NCBI GenBank assembly: GCA_929200365.1
Contig: CAKMZM010000003.1
Location: 9,620-44,389, forward strand
Direction of reading: 5' to 3'
Source of the DNA: an uncultured Flavobacteriaceae bacterium
GTDB lineage: Bacteria > Bacteroidota > Bacteroidia > Flavobacteriales > Flavobacteriaceae
Length of the DNA: 34,770 nt
The translations under genes and the position numbers were made by a program. Below the pieces are notes generated by a model, which did no database searches, was not told the origin of the DNA, and was given only the letters and a program-made list of their open reading frames with translations. Position 1 is the stretch's first letter; every line of letters begins with the position of its first letter. Below, one piece after another: positions 8,843-17,742 of this stretch.

Positions 8843-10471
8843 TTATACTTGAATGATCCCCAAATTAAATTTCTTTTCGATAGGAGCATGATCTGCAGCT
8901 TCAATACCCATAGAAATCCATTTTCTAGTATCTAATGGATCTATAATAGCATCTGTCCAAATTCGTGCAGCAGCATAATATGGAGAAGTTTGCTTATCAT
9001 ATCGAGCTTTAATTTTATTAAACAAAGCATTCTCATCTTCTTCAGATAATTGCTCGCCTTTCTTTTTTAAAGAAGCAGTTTCAATCTGCAATAATACTTT
9101 GGCAGCTTGAGCACCTCCCATTACCGCTAATTCGGCACTTGGCCATGCAGCAATTAATCTGGGGTCATATGCTTTACCACACATCGCATAATTGCCTGCA
9201 CCATAAGAGTTACCAATTACTATGGTGAATTTTGGTACTACGCTATTACTCACAGCATTTACCATTTTTGCACCATCTTTAATAATACCTCCATGCTCAC
9301 TTTTACTACCCACCATAAATCCAGTTACATCCTGTAGAAATACCAATGGTATTTTCTTTTGATTACAATTGGCTATAAATCGTGTTGCTTTATCTGCAGA
9401 GTCAGAATAGATAACACCACCAAACTGCATTTCTCCTTTTTTAGTCTTTACAATCTTACGTTGGTTTGCTACAATACCTACAGCCCAGCCATCAATACGT
9501 GCATACCCAGTTAAAATTGTTTGTCCATATCCAGCCTTGTATTCTTCAAAATCAGAATCATCAATTAATCGATTGATGATTTCCATCATATCATACTGTT
9601 CATTTCTGGCTTTTGGTAAGATACCATAGATATCGCCTTGATTTTCTTTTGGAATAGTAGGTTTACTACGATTAAAACCTGCTTTTTCAAAACCTCCTAT
9701 TTTCGACATTAAATTTTTAATAGTATCTAGAGCATCTGCATCATCTTTAGCCTTATAATCGGTTACTCCAGAAACTTCACAATGAGTAGTAGCGCCACCC
9801 AGAGTTTCATTATCAATACTTTCTCCGATAGCTGCTTTTACCAAATAACTTCCCGCAAGAAATATGCTGCCTGTTTTATCCACAATTAGAGCTTCATCAC
9901 TCATAATGGGCAAGTATGCACCTCCAGCAACACAACTCCCCATAACTGCTGAAATTTGGATGATCCCCATACTACTCATTACTGCATTGTTACGAAATAT
10001 TCTTCCGAAATGCTCTTTGTCGGGAAAGATTTCATCTTGCATTGGTAGGTATACCCCAGCACTATCAACAAGATAAATGATTGGTAATTTGTTTTCTATA
10101 GATAACTCCTGAGCCCTTAAGTTTTTCTTTCCTGTAATAGGAAACCAGGCACCAGCCTTTACTGTTGCATCATTAGCCACAACAATACATTGTTTGCCAC
10201 TTACATACCCAATCTTAACAACTACACCACCACTAGGGCACCCTCCATGATCTTGATACATGTCTTCTCCTGCAAAAGCGCCAATTTCTATAGATTTAGA
10301 ATTTGCATCCAATAAATAATTAATTCTTTCTCTGGCGCTCATTTTACCTTTAGCATGCAATTTTTTAATACGTTTTTCGCCTCCTCCTAATTTTACTTTG
10401 GTCAATCGTTGTCGTAATTCTGATACTAAGAGTTTATTGTGATCTTCGTTTTTGTTGAAGTTTATATCCAT
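8843..10471 (-). CDS. acyl-CoA carboxylase beta subunit (carboxyltransferase; methylcrotonyl-CoA carboxylase type)
   Basis: KMSARERINYLLD, YLVDSAGVYLPMQDEIFPDKEHFGRIFRNNA, PLVFLQDVTGFMVGS, GNSYGAGNYAMCGKAYDPRL, AVMGGAQAAKVL. Confidence 0.92.
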   Translation of the reverse strand: MDINFNKNEDHNKLLVSELRQRLTKVKLGGGEKRIKKLHAKGKMSARERINYLLDANSKSIEIGAFAGEDMYQDHGGCPSGGVVVKIGYVSGKQCIVVANDATVKAGAWFPITGKKNLRAQELSIENKLPIIYLVDSAGVYLPMQDEIFPDKEHFGRIFRNNAVMSSMGIIQISAVMGSCVAGGAYLPIMSDEALIVDKTGSIFLAGSYLVKAAIGESIDNETLGGATTHCEVSGVTDYKAKDDADALDTIKNLMSKIGGFEKAGFNRSKPTIPKENQGDIYGILPKARNEQYDMMEIINRLIDDSDFEEYKAGYGQTILTGYARIDGWAVGIVANQRKIVKTKKGEMQFGGVIYSDSADKATRFIANCNQKKIPLVFLQDVTGFMVGSKSEHGGIIKDGAKMVNAVSNSVVPKFTIVIGNSYGAGNYAMCGKAYDPRLIAAWPSAELAVMGGAQAAKVLLQIETASLKKKGEQLSEEDENALFNKIKARYDKQTSPYYAAARIWTDAIIDPLDTRKWISMGIEAADHAPIEKKFNLGIIQV

Positions 10472-10877
10472 ATATATAATTGTGTGTATTGTTTTTTACG
10501 AAAATACAAAAAATGTAGATTTTATAAGTGATCGAATATCAATTTAGATAGTACTATTATTTAGCTGTTAGAATGTTGTTTTGTTAATAATGTAACCTGT
10601 GGTAGATTAGTTAATTATTGGTTTTTTAACTAAAACACAATGATTACTTCTAATTAAAAATTTTATACTTTTGAAATTCTATGAGAGAGTATTTTACACT
10701 TCAATATCTGTTTATAATTAAAAGTAATTTCTTAATTTGCTCGAAGAATAATGAGTAAATCGTTTTTTGTTTTAACAACACTATAAAAACCTGTGTTTTG
10801 AGGATAAAATAACGATATTTGCACCTGTTTATGTGAAAAAGCATATAACTAAACAGTAATAAACTAAAAAATAATTT

Positions 10878-11060
10878 ATGGGAATGAATAAAAATACAGT
10901 GTTGGCTTGGGCAACTTTTATAATGATATTTGTTGGGCTTTCACTTATTGCATTAGGGGCTTTTAGATATAGAGATGTATCAGGATATGGTTTTGCGGCT
11001 GTTGGTGTTGGCTTTTTTGCAATTGCCTGGGTTTTTAATGCATTAAAAGGAAGAGTTTAA
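10878..11060 (+). CDS. small two-TM membrane protein (CAL67264-like family)
   Basis: 60 aa, two hydrophobic segments, immediately upstream of the ABC-F gene. Confidence 0.65.
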   Translation: MGMNKNTVLAWATFIMIFVGLSLIALGAFRYRDVSGYGFAAVGVGFFAIAWVFNALKGRV

Positions 11061-11104
11061 TTCTCTTATAATTATACAATCTAAAAAATAACAATTAAGG
11101 GCTT

Positions 11105-12796
11105 ATGTCAGACGATAAAAAAGTAATCTTTTCGATGTCCGGAGTGAGTAAAACGTACAAAAGTGCAAATACTCCAGTTCTCAAAAATATATATCTCAGT
11201 TTTTTTTATGGAGCTAAAATAGGTATTCTGGGACTTAATGGTTCGGGTAAATCTACTTTACTTAAGATTATAGCAGGAATAGATAAAAATTATCAAGGTG
11301 ATGTTGTATTTGCACCAGGGTATACTGTTGGCTTATTAGAACAAGAACCAAAACTAGATCCTGAAAAAACTGTATTAGAAGTTGTAAAGGAGGGTGTGGC
11401 AGAAACTGTTGCCGTTTTAGACGAGTATAATAAGATCAATGATATGTTTGGTTTGCCAGAGGTTTATGAGAATCCTGATAAAATGCAGGAACTTATGGAT
11501 AAGCAAGCCAATCTACAGGATCAGATCGATGCCAGTAATGCATGGGAGTTGGATACCAAGTTAGAAATAGCTATGGATGCACTTCGTACTCCAGAATCTG
11601 ATAAGAAAATTGGAGTGTTATCGGGTGGTGAACGTAGAAGAGTGGCGCTCTGTCGTCTTTTATTACAAGAACCAGATGTTTTATTATTAGATGAGCCTAC
11701 TAACCATTTGGATGCAGAATCTGTTCATTGGTTAGAGCATCACTTACAACAATATAAAGGTACTGTGATTGCAGTAACTCACGATAGATACTTTTTGGAT
11801 AATGCAGCAGGATGGATATTAGAGCTTGATAGAGGAGAAGGCATCCCGTGGAAAGGAAATTACTCTTCATGGTTAGATCAAAAATCAAAACGACTTGCAC
11901 AGGAGCAAAAACAAACTTCAAAACGTCAAAAAACATTAGAACGAGAGTTAGAATGGGTTCGTATGGCTCCAAAAGGTCGCCAGGCAAAACAAAAGGCACG
12001 TTTGAGTAATTATGATAAATTACTAAGCCAGGATCAAAAACAAGTAGATGAAAAGCTTGAAATTTATATCCCCAATGGCCCTAGATTAGGAACTAATGTG
12101 ATTGAAGCCACAGGAGTAAGTAAAGCTTTTGATGATAAATTATTGTATGAAGATTTAAATTTTAACCTTCCTCAAGCAGGTATTGTTGGTATTATTGGTC
12201 CAAACGGAGCTGGTAAGACTACTATATTTAAAATGATAATGGGAGAGGAGCAACCAGATAAAGGTAGCTTTACTGTTGGGGATACTGCTAAGATTGCTTA
12301 TGTAGATCAAAGTCATAGTAATATTGATCCTGATAAGACTATCTGGCAGAACTTTAGTGATGAACAAGAGCTAGTTATGATGGGAGGAAGGCAAGTAAAT
12401 TCCAGAGCATATTTGAGTCGTTTTAATTTTAGCGGAAGCGAACAAAATAAAAAGGTAGCTACACTTTCTGGAGGTGAACGTAACCGGTTACATTTGGCAA
12501 TGACTTTAAAAGAGGAAGGTAATGTGTTACTTTTAGATGAGCCTACTAATGATCTGGATGTTAATACATTAAGAGCCTTAGAGGAAGGGTTGGAAAACTT
12601 TGCAGGATGTGCTGTGGTGATTTCTCACGACCGTTGGTTCCTCGATAGAATTTGTACACATATATTAGCTTTTGAAGGAGATTCGCAAGTATATTTCTTT
12701 GAAGGAAGTTTCTCTGATTATGAAGAGAATAAAAAGAAACGTTTAGGTGGTGATTTAATGCCAAAGCGTATTAAGTATAAAAAACTGGTGAGATAA
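11105..12796 (+). CDS. ettA: energy-dependent translational throttle protein EttA (ABC-F)
   Basis: Two ABC domains (GLNGSGKST, LSGGERRRVALCRLLL, GPNGAGKTT, LSGGERNRLHLA), inter-domain linker with RMAPKGRQAKQKARLSNYDKL. Confidence 0.93.
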   Translation: MSDDKKVIFSMSGVSKTYKSANTPVLKNIYLSFFYGAKIGILGLNGSGKSTLLKIIAGIDKNYQGDVVFAPGYTVGLLEQEPKLDPEKTVLEVVKEGVAETVAVLDEYNKINDMFGLPEVYENPDKMQELMDKQANLQDQIDASNAWELDTKLEIAMDALRTPESDKKIGVLSGGERRRVALCRLLLQEPDVLLLDEPTNHLDAESVHWLEHHLQQYKGTVIAVTHDRYFLDNAAGWILELDRGEGIPWKGNYSSWLDQKSKRLAQEQKQTSKRQKTLERELEWVRMAPKGRQAKQKARLSNYDKLLSQDQKQVDEKLEIYIPNGPRLGTNVIEATGVSKAFDDKLLYEDLNFNLPQAGIVGIIGPNGAGKTTIFKMIMGEEQPDKGSFTVGDTAKIAYVDQSHSNIDPDKTIWQNFSDEQELVMMGGRQVNSRAYLSRFNFSGSEQNKKVATLSGGERNRLHLAMTLKEEGNVLLLDEPTNDLDVNTLRALEEGLENFAGCAVVISHDRWFLDRICTHILAFEGDSQVYFFEGSFSDYEENKKKRLGGDLMPKRIKYKKLVR

Positions 12797-12797
12797 A

Positions 12798-13490
12798 ATG
12801 CCCTTAAAAAAAATCAAAGTAATTGCTTTTGATGCAGACGATACACTCTGGGTAAATGAAACTTTTTTTAGAAAAGCAGAAGAAGAGTTTTGTGAGTTAT
12901 TAGAAGAATATTTGCCCAAAGAAGAAGCAAATAAGTTACTTTTTGATGTCGAAATGCAAAATCTGCCCTTGTATGGTTATGGGATTAAACCTTTCACACT
13001 TTCTTTAATAGAGGCGGCTATTAAGATTTCTAATGGTAGTATGAAGATTGATCTGGTGCAGAAGTTAATTGAAAAAGGAAAAGAAATGCTTCAGGAACCA
13101 GTAGAATTGATTGACGGGATTGATGAAACCTTGCGAGAGTTGTCAAAAAAATACCGTCTTGTGATGGCTACCAAAGGAGATTTACTGGATCAGGAACGTA
13201 AACTTATTAAATCTGGATTAGAGAATTATTTTCACCACATAGAAATTGTTTCTGATAAAACAGAAAAACAATATAAAAAACTGGTAAAACATCTGGATAT
13301 TACTGAAAATGAATTTTTAATGGTGGGGAATTCTCTAAAATCTGATATCTTACCCGTTTTAAATATTGGGGCACATGCATTTCATATTCCGTTTCACACT
13401 ACCTGGGTTCATGAAATGGTTGATGATAAAATAGATCACCCTAATTTTAGAAGCTTTGCAAAGGCTAGCGAGTTATTGCAAATATTATAA
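12798..13490 (+). CDS. HAD family hydrolase
   Basis: IAFDADDTLWVNE (DxD motif), RLVMATKGD, FLMVGNSLKSDILP. Confidence 0.9.
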   Translation: MPLKKIKVIAFDADDTLWVNETFFRKAEEEFCELLEEYLPKEEANKLLFDVEMQNLPLYGYGIKPFTLSLIEAAIKISNGSMKIDLVQKLIEKGKEMLQEPVELIDGIDETLRELSKKYRLVMATKGDLLDQERKLIKSGLENYFHHIEIVSDKTEKQYKKLVKHLDITENEFLMVGNSLKSDILPVLNIGAHAFHIPFHTTWVHEMVDDKIDHPNFRSFAKASELLQIL

Positions 13491-13493
13491 AAA

Positions 13494-13745
13494 ATGAAAA
13501 CAAAACTAGATCTTACTACCTGGAACAGAAAAGAACATTTTGATTTTTTTGGTAGTTTTGACGAGCCGTTTTTTGGAATAACCACAACTGTAGATTATAC
13601 ATTAGGGTACCAAAAGATAGAAGATCTGGGATATCCTTATTTTTTGTTTTACCTCTACAAATCTCTTCATGCGGCTAACGCTATCGAAGCATTTAGATAC
13701 CGTATAGAGGATAATCAAGTGTTTATAAAGTGTCTAGTTTTCTAA
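13494..13745 (+). pseudogene. truncated chloramphenicol acetyltransferase-like protein (N-terminal fragment)
   Basis: TTWNRKEHFDFFGSFDEPFFGITTTVDYT...FFLYLYKSLHAAN-type CAT N-terminus; ends at 83 aa, lacking the C-terminal HHxxxDG catalytic region. Confidence 0.75.
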
Positions 13746-14313
13746 CTTCTCCAGCTTTCATTTCACTTAAATAAATAGTGCCAACTCTTATCCGTACTAA
13801 TCGCAATGTGGGAAAACCAACAGCCGATGTCATTTTTCGTACTTGACGAAATTTTCCTTCCTGTAATGTGATAGATACCCAGCTGGTAGGGCCGTGCCTG
13901 TCATCACGTATTTTTTTAGGTCGTTCAGGAAATTTGGGAATCGTATTCAATTTAGAAGCTTTACAAGGTGTAGTGATATATTTTTTACCTTCAAAACCAA
14001 TTTTTACTCCTTTTCTTAACAGTTCAATTGCATCTATAGTAATGTCTCCATTTACTTGTGCATAGTATTCTTTCTCTACATTACTACTACAGATATGATT
14101 ACTTGTTTTTCCATCTGTAGTAAGTAATAGTAACCCTTCTGATTTTTCATCCAATCGTCCAATCGCCATTATTCCTTCAGGAAAATTATACAACTCTCCT
14201 AATAGTTTTTTCGAATTTTGTTTTTGTCCGTTATTAATAAATTGACTTAAATAACCATAAGGCTTATAAATAGCGAAATGTTTATGGCTATGTGTATCGA
14301 TATTCTTTTTCAT
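13723..14313 (-). CDS. rRNA pseudouridine synthase (RsuA/RluE-like)
   Basis: FAIYKPYGYLSQF, AIGRLDEKSEGLLLLTTDG, EGKFRQVRKMTSAVGFPTLRLVRIRVG. Confidence 0.9.
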   Translation of the reverse strand: MKKNIDTHSHKHFAIYKPYGYLSQFINNGQKQNSKKLLGELYNFPEGIMAIGRLDEKSEGLLLLTTDGKTSNHICSSNVEKEYYAQVNGDITIDAIELLRKGVKIGFEGKKYITTPCKASKLNTIPKFPERPKKIRDDRHGPTSWVSITLQEGKFRQVRKMTSAVGFPTLRLVRIRVGTIYLSEMKAGEVRKLDTL

Positions 14314-14641
14314 TCAAAAAATTATAGAGATTGGTGTTCTAGAAGTTAAAAATGAGCTTTCGAATTTACGAATTTAGTTTTATCAGAACCAAAATTTGAT
14401 ATAGAACCATGAATCAGGTAAATACTTTTCTGAAATTAAAAATGAAAACTTATCTTTGTAGAAATTTCAATATATCTATATTTATATATCAGATGTATAT
14501 GTTATTGCAACCACTGGGTAAATTATTCGGTAAATCAATCATAGAAATTGTTATTTTCCAATCATTCGTTTAGTATTTCAATGACAACCTCCATATTTTA
14601 GGTTAAAAATAGATTTAATAAAAAAATAGTATAAATAGCGA

Positions 14642-15091
14642 ATGGCAAAATCACAGCAGACTTTTAGCAAAATTGAAAAAGAGAAAAAGAAGTTAAAAAA
14701 GAGAGAAGAAAAACAGAAAAAGAAAGAAGAGCGTAGAGCTAATTCTAATAAAGGTAATGGATTAGATAGTATGATTGCTTATGTTGATGAAAATGGATAC
14801 ACCACTGATACACCACCAGATCCGACCAAAAAGAGAAAAATAAAGGCAGAGAATATTGAAATTGGAGTTCCTAAAAGAGAAAAAGAAGAATTTGACCCAG
14901 TAAGAAAAGGAAAAGTTGCATTTTTTAATGATTCTAAGGGGTATGGTTTTATTAATGATACTGAAACACAGGAGCGATACTTTGTGCATGTAAATGGTTT
15001 GATGCAAGAAGTAAAAGAGAATGATAAAGTGTCTTTTGAGCTTGAGCGTGGTCAGAAAGGAATGAATGCAGTTAGAGTAAAAAAGATATAG
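14642..15091 (+). CDS. cold-shock-domain protein with Lys-rich N-terminal extension
   Basis: C-terminal CSD RKGKVAFFNDSKGYGFINDTETQERYFVHVNGL; N-terminal KIEKEKKKLKKREEKQKKKEERR. Confidence 0.88.
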   Translation: MAKSQQTFSKIEKEKKKLKKREEKQKKKEERRANSNKGNGLDSMIAYVDENGYTTDTPPDPTKKRKIKAENIEIGVPKREKEEFDPVRKGKVAFFNDSKGYGFINDTETQERYFVHVNGLMQEVKENDKVSFELERGQKGMNAVRVKKI

Positions 15092-15165
15092 TTACTATAA
15101 AATTTTGAATTATAATTTCGCATCCTAATTTTCTTCAACGTAGTTATGGATATGCTGAAAAACTA

Positions 15166-15320
15166 AGAGCATGTTTAAATACAATGTAAACTGAAAGTCA
15201 GTAATTTGAGGTTCTGAGTATACTTCAAATCATGAATATATTGAGTGTTTGAATGATTTATAGTGCTCTTACAATTCTTAAAATAATGGTTTTCAGGAAG
15301 CAGGGAGTTAAACATGCTCT
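15166..15320. repeat. MITE-like element bounded by 13-bp perfect inverted repeats
   Basis: AGAGCATGTTTAA (15166-15178) and TTAAACATGCTCT (15308-15320); no ORF inside. Confidence 0.4.
15205..15233. repeat. palindromic intergenic repeat copy 2
   Basis: TTTGAGGTTCTGAGTATACTTCAAATCAT, near-identical to 1731-1760. Confidence 0.55.
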
Positions 15321-15524
15321 AATTTTGTTATGGTAGAAAAGCTAAACTTTTTGGCTTATAACCATTACACAGATGAGTTTAATCTAAAAAAACAATTTAT
15401 AGATTAGGTTAAGAAGTATAAAGTAAAGAATATTAGGTAATAATGGGCTAAAATAGATTCTAACTATGGTGCTGGTACGATAATTTGTGTAGACCTCCCA
15501 ACCAACAGGACAAGTATATTTAAA

Positions 15525-15899
15525 TCATAGACTAACATCCAGTAAATTAATTTTAGCAATAGAATCACAATTTTCAATAAACATGCTAATGTTTTTTTCC
15601 TCAATAGAACCTTCAATAAAATAGATTTTACAAGAATCTATTTTGGTATTACTTTTAGAAAAAATCACATCTCCATTTGTTAATACCAAAGAAATATCTG
15701 TAGTGTCTATTTTATATCTCTGCATGTTGTTTAATGCCTGTTCAGAGAAAGCTTTTTTCTTTACTCTAATATTCTTAAGTACTCTGGCCGAAGGACCATA
15801 ATCACATGAAGTTTTTTTTCCGCCTAGAAAGAAAAATAAAAGAATAAGACCGATAGCAAACCCGCCTAAGTAATACAATAATCGTTGTGCTAATTTCAT
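15525..15899 (-). CDS. DUF4258-like protein with N-terminal TM segment
   Basis: Hydrophobic N-terminus YYLGGFAIGLILLFFFLGG followed by small soluble domain resembling flavobacterial DUF4258 proteins. Confidence 0.6.
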   Translation of the reverse strand: MKLAQRLLYYLGGFAIGLILLFFFLGGKKTSCDYGPSARVLKNIRVKKKAFSEQALNNMQRYKIDTTDISLVLTNGDVIFSKSNTKIDSCKIYFIEGSIEEKNISMFIENCDSIAKINLLDVSL

Positions 15900-16000
15900 A
15901 AAAAAAATGCAATATTATGATGCCAAAAGTAAGCAAAGTTTTAAAGAATCATACTCTTATAAGTTGCAAAGTTTATTGTAAAAAATGTAGAATATAAATG

Positions 16001-17203
16001 CTATAAGATTAACAAATTTATATCTCTATAAGAAAGATCAAACCAATCTGCAATAGATTTGCTGGTCAAAATTCCATGATAAAAATATACCCCATTCTTT
16101 AGTCCACGATCAAAACGTACTGCATTTTCTATTCCTCCTTCATTACCAATTTGTAATAAATAAGGAGTGAAGATATTACTTATCGATAAAGAAGATGTTC
16201 TGGCATATCGAGAGGGGATGTTGGGTACACAATAGTGTATAACCCCATGTTTTTCAAAAGTAGGATGATCGTGAGAAGTAACTTCACTTGTTTCAAAACA
16301 TCCACCCATATCTATGCTTACATCAATGATTACTGCACCAGGTTTCATGGCTTCAACCATTGTTTCTGTAACAATAATAGGAGCACGATTTTTTCCTCTT
16401 ATGGCACCAATTACCATATCACAACGCCTAAGAGCTTTGAGTAAGTTTTTTGGCTGTATAGTTGATGTGTATAATGGTCTACCCACATTAGTTTGTATAC
16501 AACGAAGTTTAGTAATAGAATTATCAAAGACTTTTACATTTGCACCTAATCCAATAGCTGAACGTGCAGCAAATTCACCAACAGTACCAGCACCAAGAAT
16601 AACAACCTCTACAGGAGGTACACCACTAATATTACCCATCATTAATCCTGAACTCAGAGTTGTTACACTGCTCATTAATTCTGAAGCAATGAGTACCGCT
16701 GCCGTCCCTGCAATTTCACTAAGCGCTCTTACAGCAGGATAAGCACCATCTATATCTCGAATAAATTCAAAACCAAGGGCTGTAATTCTTTTTTTAGCAA
16801 GTCCTTGAAAATATTCTTTGGATTGTGTTTTAAGCTGTAAAGCAGAAATTAATACAGTTTGAGGATTTATATACTCAAGTTCCTCTAATGAAGGTGGCTC
16901 TACTTTTAGAATAATCGGACATCCAAAAACTTTTCTTTTGTCATTAGTGACCTCTGCACCTGCCTCACTATAATCTCTATCTGTAAAACTAGCTCCAATG
17001 CCTGCATTGGTTTCAAATAAAACTCGATGACCATGTGCGGTTAATGCAGCCACAGCATCTGGTGTAAGACATACTCGCTTTTCTTGATAATGGGTTTCTT
17101 TAGGGATTCCAATAAAAAGCTTTCCTTTTTTTCGGGCTATTTCGATCATTTCCTCCTGTGGTAGCAACTGTTCTTTGGTAAAAGGAGATTTTGGTATACT
17201 CAT
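16001..17203 (-). CDS. ald: alanine dehydrogenase
   Basis: IGIPKETHYQEKRVCLTPDAVAALTAHGHRVLFE, VVILGAGTVGEFAARSAIGLGANVKVFDNS, VIIDVSIDMGGCFETS, YCVPNIPSRYARTSS. Confidence 0.92.
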   Translation of the reverse strand: MSIPKSPFTKEQLLPQEEMIEIARKKGKLFIGIPKETHYQEKRVCLTPDAVAALTAHGHRVLFETNAGIGASFTDRDYSEAGAEVTNDKRKVFGCPIILKVEPPSLEELEYINPQTVLISALQLKTQSKEYFQGLAKKRITALGFEFIRDIDGAYPAVRALSEIAGTAAVLIASELMSSVTTLSSGLMMGNISGVPPVEVVILGAGTVGEFAARSAIGLGANVKVFDNSITKLRCIQTNVGRPLYTSTIQPKNLLKALRRCDMVIGAIRGKNRAPIIVTETMVEAMKPGAVIIDVSIDMGGCFETSEVTSHDHPTFEKHGVIHYCVPNIPSRYARTSSLSISNIFTPYLLQIGNEGGIENAVRFDRGLKNGVYFYHGILTSKSIADWFDLSYRDINLLIL

Positions 17204-17298
17204 TTGCGTAAAATTCTGTAACTCAAATTACGAATAAAAAAGCCAAGAAAACAAATAGGATTATTTATTTGGGAGTATAAATTTATTAATCAATACTT

Positions 17299-17700
17299 TT
17301 AAAACGAAAGAATACGCTTTTTATCATCGAGTAAATGAATAGTAATAGTAATACAGTTTTTAGGTAATAATCTAGCAACTTTTTTTGACCATTCTATAAA
17401 TATCCATGCATCAGAATCCAAATATTCTTCAAACCCTATTTGATATGCTTCTTCTTCTTCTTTTATTCTATAAAAATCAAAATGATATATTAAATCCCCA
17501 TTACATTTATATTCATTTACCAAAGAATAGGTAGGGCTAGAGATATTATCTTTTATCCCCAGATACCTACATATTTCTTTTATTAAAGTAGTTTTACCAA
17601 CTCCCATCTCACCATCAAAGAGAATTATTTTGCTCGTTGAATTTGAGATTATTTTTTCTGCCACATCAGGAAGATCCTGTAAGGTATATGTTATTGTCAT
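17299..17700 (-). CDS. tsaE: tRNA threonylcarbamoyladenosine biosynthesis protein TsaE
   Basis: FDGEMGVGKTTLIKEI P-loop, SSPTYSLVNEY, HFDFYRI, FIEWSKKV. Confidence 0.92.
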   Translation of the reverse strand: MTITYTLQDLPDVAEKIISNSTSKIILFDGEMGVGKTTLIKEICRYLGIKDNISSPTYSLVNEYKCNGDLIYHFDFYRIKEEEEAYQIGFEEYLDSDAWIFIEWSKKVARLLPKNCITITIHLLDDKKRILSF

Positions 17701-17742
17701 TTTAATAATTCTGAATTCAGAATACTACAAAAAAAAATAAAG

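Noticed and set aside
16314-16742. 142-aa + strand ORF
   Set aside because: Fully antisense to alanine dehydrogenase, which has strong family motifs; shadow ORF.
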